Below are positions 42,651-51,197 of a stretch of 64,000 nt of DNA, one piece after another. This DNA is from Neptunicella marina (GTDB lineage Bacteria > Pseudomonadota > Gammaproteobacteria > Enterobacterales > Alteromonadaceae), in the NCBI RefSeq assembly GCF_014270035.1, contig NZ_JACNEP010000002.1:402460-466459 (forward strand). The letters are read 5' to 3'. Each line of letters opens with the position of its first letter. The first letter of the stretch is position 1. The translations under genes were made by a program, and so were the position numbers. The notes beneath the pieces are model-generated. The model saw only the letters and a list, made by a program, of their open reading frames with translations, was not told where the DNA came from and made no database searches.

Positions 42651-43772
42651 TTAATTACTCAGCACTTGCTTTAACGCCGCTAAACACAAGGCAATATTTT
42701 CGTTACGTGCAGCATACCCCATTAAACCGATGCGCCAGGTTTTTCCGGCGAACGGACCAAGTCCTGCGCCAATTTCAAGGTTAAACTCATCCAGTAAAGA
42801 GCGACGAACAGATGCATCGTCCAGTCCCTGAGGGATATTAACCGCGTTAAGTTGTGGAATGCGCTCAGACTCAGGTACCACAAAATCTATGCCCAATTCG
42901 TCCAGCCCTGCTACTAGTTTTTGATGTTGAGTTAAATGACGTTGCCAACTTTGTTGCAGACCTTCTTTGTATAACATGAGTAACGCTTCATGCAGTGCGT
43001 ACAAGGAGTTAACGGGTGCGGTATGGTGATAACTGCGTTTGCCTTTTCCACTCCAGTAAGTCATTACCAGTGATTGATCTAAAAACCAGCTTTGCACCGG
43101 CACCTTGCGATTTTTAATCACATCCACCGCTGCGGGGCTAAAACTGACAGGCGATAAACCCGGTACGCAGGACAAACATTTCTGGCTGCCGGAATACACC
43201 GCATCGATCCCCCAGCCATCCACATTTACTTCGACGCCGCCGAGCGAAGTAACCGTATCCACTATGGTTAAACAGTTATATTGTTTGGCGATTGAGCACA
43301 GAGTTTTGGCATCGGATAAGGCACCGGTTGAGGTTTCGGCATGAACAAAGGCAACAAACTTAGCCTCTGGATGTTGCTTTAATGCATCCTCCAGCTTTTG
43401 CGGCGTAACCGCTCTGCCCCATTCATCTTCGACCACCACCGCTTTAGCACCACAGCGAGTGATGTTTTCACGCATACGCTGACCAAACACGCCATTTATG
43501 CACACCACCACGCTATCGCCCGGTTGCAATAAATTCACAAAACAGGCTTCCATCCCCGCAGAACCGGGCGCAGAGATGGCAATAGTGCATTCATTGCGGG
43601 TTTGAAACGCAAATTGCAGCAATTGTTTTAACTGCTCCATCATGCCGCCAAAGGTGGGGTCAAGATGACCAACCGTCGGGCGGGAAAGCGCGGCCAAAAC
43701 CTGCGGTGCGATATCAGACGGGCCCGGGCCCATAAGTGTACGTTGTGGCGGAATAAAAGAACTGAAGGTCAC
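42651..43772 (-). CDS. Alanine/serine-glyoxylate aminotransferase family protein
   Basis: The 373-residue protein is a class V PLP-dependent aminotransferase: LMGPGPSDIAPQVLAALSRPTVGHLDP, ISAPGSAGMEAC, VHAETSTGALSDA, VDTVTSLGGVEVNVDGWGID and the PLP lysine in YSGSQKCLSCVPG. The C-terminal IGAGLGPFAGKTWRIGLMGYAAR is typical of alanine-glyoxylate or serine-glyoxylate aminotransferases. Amino donor is not assigned. It is divergent from yqhD-like and convergent with the S9 peptidase gene. Confidence 0.9.
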   Translation of the reverse strand: MTFSSFIPPQRTLMGPGPSDIAPQVLAALSRPTVGHLDPTFGGMMEQLKQLLQFAFQTRNECTIAISAPGSAGMEACFVNLLQPGDSVVVCINGVFGQRMRENITRCGAKAVVVEDEWGRAVTPQKLEDALKQHPEAKFVAFVHAETSTGALSDAKTLCSIAKQYNCLTIVDTVTSLGGVEVNVDGWGIDAVYSGSQKCLSCVPGLSPVSFSPAAVDVIKNRKVPVQSWFLDQSLVMTYWSGKGKRSYHHTAPVNSLYALHEALLMLYKEGLQQSWQRHLTQHQKLVAGLDELGIDFVVPESERIPQLNAVNIPQGLDDASVRRSLLDEFNLEIGAGLGPFAGKTWRIGLMGYAARNENIALCLAALKQVLSN

Positions 43773-43900
43773 GGTAAAGTCTCCTTACACAAAATTAGCC
43801 ACAGCATAACAGGCTTGTTTCACAAAAATTAGTACCTATATATACAGGCACTGTTATCTCGCTTCACATTCCATTTATTTGCAACAACACAGGTGCCTTC

Positions 43901-45052
43901 ATGCAAGATTTTATTTTTCACAACCCGACCAAAGTGGCATTCGGCAAAAACAGTATTCAACAATTAGCTACGCTGTTACCTAAAGACAGCAAGGTATTGC
44001 TGCTGTACGGCGGTGGTAGCATTAAGAAAAACGGCGTTTACGATACGGTAATGCAGCAGTTAACAACCCATGAAGTAGTTGAATTTGGCGGTATTGAAGC
44101 CAACCCTGAATACACTACTCTTATGAAAGCCGTGGAGCTGGTTAAGCAACATCATATCGACTTTTTGCTGGCAGTAGGCGGCGGCAGTGTGGTGGATGGC
44201 ACCAAGTTTGTGGCCGCAGCAGCTGAATTTGACGGCGAGCCGTGGGATATTCTGGCCAAAGGGGTTGAAGTAAAAAGTGCGGTGCCACTTGGCTGTGTAT
44301 TAACCTTGCCGGCCACCGGCAGTGAAACTAACATTGCATCTGTGGTCAACCGCAGTGAATTAGGCAAGAAATTGTCATTTTTATCCGAGCATGTGCGTCC
44401 GCAATTTGCCGTGCTTGATCCTCAAACCACCTATAGTTTACCGGACAGACAACTGGCCAATGGTGTAGTGGATGCCTTTGTACACGTGATGGAGCAATAC
44501 CTCACTTATCCGGTTAATGCCACCGTGCAGGACAGATTCGCTGAAGGTATTTTGCAAAACCTGATTGAACTGGGCCCGCGTGTCTTTGAAAAAGATAACT
44601 ACGAAGTGCGAGCCAACCTGATGTGGAATGCGACTCAGGCACTGAATGGTTTGATTGGTGCAGGCGTACCGCAAGACTGGGCAACTCACCAGATTGGCCA
44701 TGAACTGACTGCGCTGTATGGGTTAGATCACGCAGTGACACTGGCGATTGTATTGCCACAAATGATGCGTCATCAGCGCAGCGATAAACGTGAAAAACTG
44801 CTGCAATACGCCAGCCGCGTTTGGCATTTAGACACCTCAGATGAAGAGGCCGCCATTGACCAGGCCATTGTTAAAACCGAGCAATTCTTCCAGCAAATGG
44901 GCATGAAAATTTATCTGCATGAACACAATGTGGAAGAAACGGTTGTACGTCTGGTTCCCAGAAAACTAATGGAAAATGGCATGATGAGTTTTGGCGAGCG
45001 CGGCAACCTTACACCCAAAGACGCCGAACTGATAATTAAAGCCGCGTTGTAA
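43901..45052 (+). CDS. yqhD: Iron-containing alcohol dehydrogenase, YqhD-like aldehyde reductase
   Basis: The 383-residue protein has the YqhD layout: FHNPTKVAFGKNSIQQLATLLP, VLLLYGGGSIKKNGVYD, and the NADP-binding GGGSVVDGTKFVAAA. Metal ligands are Asp in NGVVDAFVHVMEQYLTYP with its histidine and the later QIGHELTALYGLDHAVTLAIVLP. YqhD reduces a wide range of toxic aldehydes with NADPH. No regulator of the yqhC type lies beside it. Confidence 0.9.
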   Translation: MQDFIFHNPTKVAFGKNSIQQLATLLPKDSKVLLLYGGGSIKKNGVYDTVMQQLTTHEVVEFGGIEANPEYTTLMKAVELVKQHHIDFLLAVGGGSVVDGTKFVAAAAEFDGEPWDILAKGVEVKSAVPLGCVLTLPATGSETNIASVVNRSELGKKLSFLSEHVRPQFAVLDPQTTYSLPDRQLANGVVDAFVHVMEQYLTYPVNATVQDRFAEGILQNLIELGPRVFEKDNYEVRANLMWNATQALNGLIGAGVPQDWATHQIGHELTALYGLDHAVTLAIVLPQMMRHQRSDKREKLLQYASRVWHLDTSDEEAAIDQAIVKTEQFFQQMGMKIYLHEHNVEETVVRLVPRKLMENGMMSFGERGNLTPKDAELIIKAAL

Positions 45053-45081
45053 AGTACGCTGTTAGTTTTATACCGCTAAAC

Positions 45082-45108
45082 CAAGGGCTGCAGTGCAGCC
45101 CTTTTTTG
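45082..45108 (+). terminator. Terminator after the yqhD-like gene
   Basis: AAGGGCTGC pairs with GCAGCCCTT around a three-base loop, followed by TTTTT. Confidence 0.88.
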
Positions 45109-45134
45109 ATTTCTTAATACATTTGTTATAAGCA

Positions 45135-45950
45135 TTATTGCTGTGTCTCTTCAAACTCAATTTTATATTCTGTTCTGGATATACGAGCTTGATAAACAGG
45201 AACTCGAATGTGGTTTAGCCTTAATGCTTCCCAAACCCTATTTTGGGTTTCTTTGGATGCGCCACACCCAAAGTAAACACTTGATATAGCCTCTTTAGGA
45301 ATATCAGTCAGAATAACATCCATTCCGTATTTATCTTTAGATATAGAAAGCCGGCTATCAATATGATTTAGAAATAAGCGTTCTTCCTCCTCATATGACC
45401 ACTCTATGGGTTTTTCCCCGAATAATTTCTGACGGTAGGCATAGTGACGAGCATTAACACATGAGCGCTTGGTTGTATAAACTACAGATAATGGTCTAAC
45501 AATATCCCCAGCAGGATCCCGTCTGTGGAAGAACTTATGATGCTCATCAAATCCAATAACATATCCTTCATTGCATGAAGCATAGTGCGACCACATTAAT
45601 AAACTCGAATTAGTTCTAGATAGTGACAATATCCCCAAATGCTTTAAAAGATCAGTCAGGGCAGAGCCAAGCTTATACGGATTTGAGAACTCTAGAGCAT
45701 TTTTACGGCAATCGGCTTTAATTTGCTCGTAAAGATTCCTGTTTTCCTCTGTTTTTTCAATTTCTGGCGCATTTACCCAACACTTATCAAGATCCTCAAT
45801 GGCCTGACTAAGAACAGTGTTAATATCATCACTTATATCAACAAGAGGATAAGCTTCAAATGGATCATTTAACGATCTAAAAGGTGAAAACCTTATCTTA
45901 AGTTTTTCAATCACGTCCAGACGTTCGACTGGCAGATATTTGAAAAGCAC
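45135..45950 (-). CDS. DUF2971 domain protein
   Basis: The 271-residue protein opens MLFKYLPVERLDVIEKLKIRFSPFRSLNDPFEAYPLV and contains LLMWSHYASCNEGYVIGFDEHH, both characteristic of DUF2971. VYFGCGASKETQNRVWEAL near the end is also typical. The family has no proven activity but is often found in accessory and defence-rich regions. Here it is followed by a second unusual gene (cold-shock/YbjQ-like fusion) in a lower-GC stretch, which hints at horizontal gain. Confidence 0.82.
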   Translation of the reverse strand: MLFKYLPVERLDVIEKLKIRFSPFRSLNDPFEAYPLVDISDDINTVLSQAIEDLDKCWVNAPEIEKTEENRNLYEQIKADCRKNALEFSNPYKLGSALTDLLKHLGILSLSRTNSSLLMWSHYASCNEGYVIGFDEHHKFFHRRDPAGDIVRPLSVVYTTKRSCVNARHYAYRQKLFGEKPIEWSYEEEERLFLNHIDSRLSISKDKYGMDVILTDIPKEAISSVYFGCGASKETQNRVWEALRLNHIRVPVYQARISRTEYKIEFEETQQ

Positions 45951-46069
45951 GATCCCCCCTTAACTCGTATAATTCCGCAACCAACGCCCCTGAGGAGTTT
46001 ACTATTTTGTAAAAAAGCTAAATGACACAAAAAATAGGGCAATATCTACGACTCTGGCACTTTTATTTT

Positions 46070-46810
46070 TCAGACTCTTTCTAGCCAATAGTCATAATCC
46101 GTTGAGCGCCCAAAAATAAAGCCAAGTATTAAAAGTACAATAATTAGCCCAGGGGCTGTTCCTAGCGAGAGTATCGAAAGAATGACAATCACTGCCCAGA
46201 CAATATTTCTCTTTCGTTTACTCGCCTTCGTTTGTTCAACTAGTTTCTTCTTCAGTTTTTCTGCACGTTGGTTTAAGCCCGACAATTCATTTTCTCGATA
46301 GTTGCCTTTTGAATTCCTCTTGGCAATGGTCGCTGCTCGGCCACGAAAATTATGAATAGTGTAATAATAAGTTCCACTTCCCGTGCCGGCTTCGGATCCT
46401 TTTGTTTTGTAGTAATCAAGATTAATTAAGGCATTGGCTCCTATCCTTTTCGCACTATCTATTACATCTCGTTTTGCTGCATCAGGCGAATCTCTTGATG
46501 TTCCGTGAAGGATCCACGCACCATATTCCATAACATCCCAGCCGCGGACATCATTTGATCTAGAGGTTATAAATTCATCTGGAGTAACGAAAGTAAGCAC
46601 CTCCAACGGATCGATAAGCGAGCAATTCTTTGCTTTATAGCCTTTGGGAGTAGCTTGTTGCTCAAAATCAACGAAAACTTGTTCAGATAGTTTTATAACG
46701 TGGCTCTTATCTCGGAATTCATCCTCATGAAAGAAGTAGTCCTTACCATCATCGCCCTTTATGAATCCGTACTTTTTTTCTGGCAAATATGTCCTGATAG
46801 TCCCTTTCAT
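46070..46810 (-). CDS. Cold-shock domain fused to YbjQ-like domain and membrane tail
   Basis: The 246-residue protein has three parts. Residues about 1-65 form a cold-shock OB-fold (GTIRTYLPEKKYGFIKGDDGKDYFFHEDEF) with the RNP1-like KYGFI and RNP2-like YFFHE. Residues about 75-170 resemble the YbjQ/DUF74 or heavy-metal-binding-like fold, with DAAKRDVIDSAKRIGANALINLDYY. A basic coiled stretch and two transmembrane helices end the protein (NIVWAVIVILSILSLGTAPG and LIIVLLILGFIFG). A nucleic-acid-binding domain tethered to the membrane is unusual. Function is unknown. Confidence 0.75.
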   Translation of the reverse strand: MKGTIRTYLPEKKYGFIKGDDGKDYFFHEDEFRDKSHVIKLSEQVFVDFEQQATPKGYKAKNCSLIDPLEVLTFVTPDEFITSRSNDVRGWDVMEYGAWILHGTSRDSPDAAKRDVIDSAKRIGANALINLDYYKTKGSEAGTGSGTYYYTIHNFRGRAATIAKRNSKGNYRENELSGLNQRAEKLKKKLVEQTKASKRKRNIVWAVIVILSILSLGTAPGLIIVLLILGFIFGRSTDYDYWLERV

Positions 46811-47176
46811 GCCTCACTCTTATTGCGTACAACAGTATTATTATACCCAGAGTATTTTGTAACCTGCTGATTAGCAAGCCAAAAGATATAGGATTCAAAA
46901 TAACAATTGGGGAAAGGCGGCAACATGCCGTGATATCGCCACTATACGGCGTGGCTGCTTTATTTTGTATCGATAAGCCGTGCAGAAATATGAATTTCTA
47001 CATATTGACGTTATTGGTCTTTAAGAGATTGGCAGTGAGGGGCTAATCCCCTCACCGTGCGCTAATTAATGTCAGTTCTAATACCAGTTCCAACTTCAGT
47101 TTCGAGATTCGTTCCAACATGGATAAATAGCGATTCTACCCCGCTATCAATTACAGAAGTGGGTAGAAAAGGCTTT
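46811..47176. other. Intergenic region without recognised features
   Basis: No gene, RNA, repeat or clear terminator is seen between the cold-shock fusion gene start and the chemotaxis receptor stop. It holds the upstream gene's promoter region and the receptor's 3' flank. Confidence 0.4.
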
Positions 47177-48721
47177 TTACTCAGGATGATATCCAATCCT
47201 GAAATTGCCCCAATGGCGCTTATTCACATAGATTGGCGCCGTTAAATCGTGCATAACCTCACCGGTATCACGCTTATAGGTTTGCAGTAAAAAACTCTCT
47301 GTATTAGCACCGCAGCGCTTACCAGTAGGATCATTAAAAATGCGTTTAGTGCGGTTATGCACAAGATCGTAGTCATAATCGCCCTTAAGCGGCTGGCTAA
47401 ATTTTTTATTATGGGTGGGGAAGTAGCCATTTTTGTCTACCGCACCGGCATACACAATAAACGAATGTTGTTCTAACACAGGTTCCTGGATGGCAGGAAA
47501 ATGCTGATCGGCGAAGCTATCATACTGCGTGGAATATTTGGGTGGTTCAGTATCACCGAAGCGTTTGTAATCACAATCAAAAACCTGACTTTCACTGAGT
47601 TTGCCTGATTGAATGGCTTGTTCAAATAACTGGCTAATTTTACCTGCGCAACTTACAGCCAGTTCACGAACGTGTGAATTTCGATCTACAAAGTTAAAGT
47701 GCTGCAAATGACGGAAAATATCTTCTGACTGGCGACTCAGCTGAATGGCTTTTTCTGATGCTTCAAAAAGCTCTTTTTCGATGTCTTTGATAGTGCCATG
47801 CACCCGGGAAATATTTTGTGTAATCGATTTATTGGTTTGAGTGTGAGCTGCCGCCGTATTTCGAACCTGATTCATCGATGCTGACGCATCTGTAGTAAAC
47901 TCCGAACAACCATGCATTATCCCGACAACACCTTCAATTTGCTGCGCGATACTGTGTCCCTTTTCAGCTACCTTATTCATTGCCTCTACCGATGCCGAAC
48001 TGGAAGAAAATATCTGTTTGACCACATCTTCAATGCCCTGGGTTGCATCGGTGGTTTTTTTGGCCAGTTCTCTGACTTCATCAGCCACCACCGCAAAACC
48101 CCGTCCCTGATCACCGGCACGTGCAGCCTCAATTGCAGCATTTAATGCCAGCATATTCGTCTGATCGGCTAACTGATTAATGGTATCAACGATGCCACCA
48201 ATCGCTTTGGCTTTTTCTTCCAGTTCCGACAACAGTATTGCTGTGCTTTTAATGTTGCTGTCCTGTTCCTGATGACCTTTTAACAAAGCATCCAGATTGT
48301 TGGCGCCTTGCTTAGTCCCCTGATCAGTCTGCTCAATACATTGGGTGGCGGTATCTACCGCACGCAGTAATTCATCATTGTCATGCTCGATGGTTTGTAA
48401 TTTATCCACCACTGCTGCCGTTTCGTCGACCTGATGTTTGAACACGCCAGATAATTTATCGACAAAGTGTGAAACAGTAGCGCCACCAATAGCAATACGG
48501 CTGGTACCTGAGCCTATTGCTTTAGCGTGTGTATCTGATTGCTGTGACACAGTGGCTGTGATGGTTTCATCGTTATCTTCGGCTTGCTTCGACAGAAAAA
48601 ATGACGTCGCAAATCCAACCATGGCAACAATAATAGCCTGCCACCAATAACTTATTTCTAACCAGCCAATCAATACAGTGATGAGCAACACAACACTGGC
48701 AATGATGATGTGCTTAAGCAT
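47177..48721 (-). CDS. Methyl-accepting chemotaxis protein with C-terminal sensor-like domain
   Basis: The 514-residue protein has two membrane helices at the very N-terminus ([20 protein letters not shown] and a second to about 45) with almost no periplasmic part. The signalling coiled coil follows, with the hairpin tip [23 protein letters not shown] at about 195-220, which contacts CheA and CheW. After the coil a further domain of about 140 residues ([20 protein letters not shown] ... [28 protein letters not shown]) forms the C-terminus. That cytoplasmic domain probably senses the signal, but I cannot name it. Confidence 0.88.
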   Translation of the reverse strand: MLKHIIIASVVLLITVLIGWLEISYWWQAIIVAMVGFATSFFLSKQAEDNDETITATVSQQSDTHAKAIGSGTSRIAIGGATVSHFVDKLSGVFKHQVDETAAVVDKLQTIEHDNDELLRAVDTATQCIEQTDQGTKQGANNLDALLKGHQEQDSNIKSTAILLSELEEKAKAIGGIVDTINQLADQTNMLALNAAIEAARAGDQGRGFAVVADEVRELAKKTTDATQGIEDVVKQIFSSSSASVEAMNKVAEKGHSIAQQIEGVVGIMHGCSEFTTDASASMNQVRNTAAAHTQTNKSITQNISRVHGTIKDIEKELFEASEKAIQLSRQSEDIFRHLQHFNFVDRNSHVRELAVSCAGKISQLFEQAIQSGKLSESQVFDCDYKRFGDTEPPKYSTQYDSFADQHFPAIQEPVLEQHSFIVYAGAVDKNGYFPTHNKKFSQPLKGDYDYDLVHNRTKRIFNDPTGKRCGANTESFLLQTYKRDTGEVMHDLTAPIYVNKRHWGNFRIGYHPE

Positions 48722-48929
48722 ATTTTAACGTCCTTTCATTGTTCACTATTGATATGCCATATGAATGCAACAACGCAATCTATTTTCTAAAACAAGCCTA
48801 GATGGATTTTAGAAAAATACGAATTTAGTATTTAAGCCAAAGACTTAACACAATTAAAAAAGACGAGGAAATCTTACGGATGAGCCAGATAAATGAATAA
48901 ACCACAATAATATTGCGATTTATATGCTG

Positions 48930-48954
48930 GAAAGCCGGTTATTAACCGGCTTTA
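48930..48954. terminator. Hairpin after the monooxygenase gene
   Basis: AAAGCCGGTT (48931-48940) pairs with AACCGGCTTT (48944-48953). It lies 17 bases beyond the stop of the minus-strand gene; the T tail is poor on that strand. Confidence 0.6.
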
Positions 48955-48970
48955 TTAGCGGAGGGAATGA

Positions 48971-49321
48971 TTACTCAAATACTGGAGCATCATAATTTTC
49001 GGCTTCATCGCTATAAGCCGTAACCTGCGCATCAGCAACCATGCCCGTTTCTGCCTGAACCTGAGTCTCAAAAAACTGCTGAATCTGTTTGCGACGGCCA
49101 TGCGCAGACCAGGCTTCAGCACTTTCCCAAATTTCATTAAATACAATCGGATATTCATTACGGCTGGCACTGGGATGGTCAATCTGACGCGTGACTATAT
49201 ATTGAATACATCCAGGTTCGCGCAGCGAATCGGGTTCAAGGGCTTTTAACGTTTCAAATAATGCCTGTTCCTGACCCGCTTTTGGTTTAAATTGCGCAAG
49301 AACAAAAACTCGCTTAGACAT
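48971..49321 (-). CDS. Antibiotic biosynthesis monooxygenase (ABM) family protein
   Basis: The 116-residue protein has the ferredoxin-like ABM fold: FVLAQFKPKAGQEQALFETLKALEPDSLREPGCIQYIVTRQ, then FNEIWESAEAWSAHGRRKQIQQFF. YgiN-like and heme-degrading enzymes belong here, but catalytic residues are not conserved enough to choose. It probably acts on a small redox-active compound in the cytoplasm. It lies 32 bases after the DUF3750 gene. Confidence 0.85.
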   Translation of the reverse strand: MSKRVFVLAQFKPKAGQEQALFETLKALEPDSLREPGCIQYIVTRQIDHPSASRNEYPIVFNEIWESAEAWSAHGRRKQIQQFFETQVQAETGMVADAQVTAYSDEAENYDAPVFE

Positions 49322-49353
49322 AATATTCCTCAGTTTTACTTATTCAAATTCAT

Positions 49354-49884
49354 TTAATCTGCGTAGCCACTACCAATTGCACTAAATGGCATATCCAGCT
49401 CCAGTTCGGGCACTTGTTTACCAACCCAAGCAGGAAAGGTATTACTGTTAGGCCCGGGAAACAGACGATATTGATTTGCCCATGGGTAGCGAGCAACTGC
49501 TTGAGTAATTTGGGGGATCAAACGCTGCGCTTTGTCCCCTGTTACCGAAAGTACTTTGTAAGGTTTGGCGCCATACCAATAGCGATCTGGTGTAGCAGTT
49601 GTATATTGACGCAAAGCCGGACGGCCCTGATCAACACCCCAACCAACAACCTCATACACAGTATATGAATCAACATTTTGCGACTTAACCGCGAGCCAGG
49701 TATGCACCGCAAACCAGCCACGCCAACTAAAGGCATCGGCAGCATAAACTTCGATAACCGCATTTTTTTCTGTAACAGGATCTGGTGCAATACCCGCAGG
49801 TTCACGACTCGCTGTTCGCCAGTCTGCACTGGCACAACCAGCAAGCCAAATAACCACTAATAAACTCAGGTACTTTTTCATCAC
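49354..49884 (-). CDS. DUF3750 lipoprotein
   Basis: The 176-residue precursor begins with a lipoprotein signal (MMKKYLSLLVVIWLAGCASA). DUF3750 features follow: IEVYAADAFSWRGWFAVHTWLAVK, YTVYEVVGWG, and YRLFPGPNSNTFPAWVGKQVPEL. The HTW and GPNSNTF segments recall a cysteine-less peptidase-like fold, but activity is unknown. Likely anchored in the inner or outer membrane facing the periplasm. Confidence 0.85.
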   Translation of the reverse strand: MMKKYLSLLVVIWLAGCASADWRTASREPAGIAPDPVTEKNAVIEVYAADAFSWRGWFAVHTWLAVKSQNVDSYTVYEVVGWGVDQGRPALRQYTTATPDRYWYGAKPYKVLSVTGDKAQRLIPQITQAVARYPWANQYRLFPGPNSNTFPAWVGKQVPELELDMPFSAIGSGYAD

Positions 49885-49923
49885 AAGTTCCTTTACACGC
49901 CTTACTCTGTCCCTGTTTTTACG

Positions 49924-50478
49924 TTAAAACACCAGCCAATACAAACCGATAACGATGAATAGCGCCGCAGCAAGCTGATGTACCGCCGCAAAGGGAATAC
50001 GTTGCATCAATTTTTCACCGTAAACAACCACAGGCACATTGGCCAGTAACATGCCGAGCGTGGTGCCTAACGTGACCCAAACCAGGGATTGATATTGGGT
50101 GCCAAGTAAAACGGTGGCAATTTGGGTTTTATCGCCAATTTCAGCAATAAAAAATAAAATGGTGGTGGCAATAAAAGGACCGTAGCGGTCAAAGCGACTA
50201 TCGCTTTCTTCATCTTTATCCGGGATTAATAACCAGACCCCTAAGGCAATAAATGAAAAGGCGATGATACTTTGTCCGACAGATGATTGAAAAAACTGTG
50301 CCAACCACACGCCCACACCGGCAGATAAAGCATGATTGACGATGGTCGCAGCCAGAATACCAGCCACAATCGCCAGCTTATTTCTGAATTTAAGGGTAAG
50401 TAACAAAGATAGCAGCTGCGTTTTATCGCCAATTTCAGCAACAGCAACAGTAGACAAAGAAGCGAAAAAAGATTCCAT
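49924..50478 (-). CDS. UPF0016/GDT1 family manganese exporter
   Basis: The 184-residue protein has six transmembrane helices and two copies of the family motif E-x-G-D-K-[TS], in VAVAEIGDKTQLLSLLL and FIAEIGDKTQIATVLL. Relatives (MntX in vibrios, TMEM165, Gdt1) export manganese or calcium. The ATG at 50478 is preferred to 50529 because GGAG lies just before it and the motif position fits. A manganese riboswitch just upstream strongly supports manganese export. Confidence 0.93.
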   Translation of the reverse strand: MESFFASLSTVAVAEIGDKTQLLSLLLTLKFRNKLAIVAGILAATIVNHALSAGVGVWLAQFFQSSVGQSIIAFSFIALGVWLLIPDKDEESDSRFDRYGPFIATTILFFIAEIGDKTQIATVLLGTQYQSLVWVTLGTTLGMLLANVPVVVYGEKLMQRIPFAAVHQLAAALFIVIGLYWLVF

Positions 50479-50532
50479 AAAAACTCCGGCGGGACAAGCT
50501 GACATAAGGCAAAACTCAGCGTCCCGCAAACA

Positions 50533-50652
50533 GGCTGAGTATTACCTTAGGTCTTGCTAATACCGAAGCGGTACAAATACGCCATAAGCCAATGAGGGCT
50601 CAAGTATGTTGACGTATTTTCTCGAAAGAGAAAGCTACTCCCCTAATGTGGC
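50533..50652 (-). ncRNA. yybP-ykoY manganese riboswitch
   Basis: On the minus strand the leader contains GGGGAGTAGC, then GTCAACATACTTGAGCCC, then GCAAGACC and AAGGTAAT, the conserved loops of the Mn2+-sensing yybP-ykoY aptamer. It lies directly upstream of the UPF0016 gene and should turn on expression when manganese is high. Confidence 0.9.
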
Positions 50653-50701
50653 GCGCAGTATAACTACACGCCTTAAACATGTAAATGCTCTGCATTAAAA
50701 C

Positions 50702-51130
50702 CTACGCACTTGGATTTGGATTCATATTCAAACTACGAATTTCTTCTTCCGTTTGTCTGATTAACTCTTCCTGCGTTTTGCCATGTGGAATGGGCTTTTT
50801 AGTATCAGGATCAACCCTGACAAATACAATGTCATCCGCATAACAAATGGTTTTTTTGGTGGCTTTATTACGCACTAAACATGATACGGTGATCGAAGTG
50901 CGACCTACGGCTTTGGTTTCTAATCCAAATTCCACGACATCGCCCTGAATGGCCGGAGATTCAAAGCTTATTTCACCAATATGCTTAGTCACCAGAAAAT
51001 TGGTTTCCAACTGACATATAGCATAAATTGCGGCTTCTTCGTCGATCCATTCAAGGGCTCGTCCCCCAAACAGGGCATTGGCGTAATTTAAATCGTTTGG
51101 CATCACCAAACGGCGGGATAAAAAGCGCAT
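50702..51130 (-). CDS. Acyl-CoA thioesterase, hotdog fold (YciA-like)
   Basis: The 142-residue protein has the acyl-CoA thioesterase hotdog pattern: MPNDLNYANALFGGRALEWIDEEAAIYA, FLVTKHIGEISFESPAIQGDVVEFGLE and a strand with YADDIVFVRVD. It hydrolyses acyl-CoA to free acid and CoA; chain preference is not evident. A polar C-terminal helix (EELIRQTEEEIRSL) follows. It diverges from tmcA. Confidence 0.88.
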   Translation of the reverse strand: MRFLSRRLVMPNDLNYANALFGGRALEWIDEEAAIYAICQLETNFLVTKHIGEISFESPAIQGDVVEFGLETKAVGRTSITVSCLVRNKATKKTICYADDIVFVRVDPDTKKPIPHGKTQEELIRQTEEEIRSLNMNPNPSA

Positions 51131-51197
51131 TCGTATTCCTTAAAAATATTCAATAAACTAGCGACATTATACAACGCAATGAACCTTGAAAAAATTA

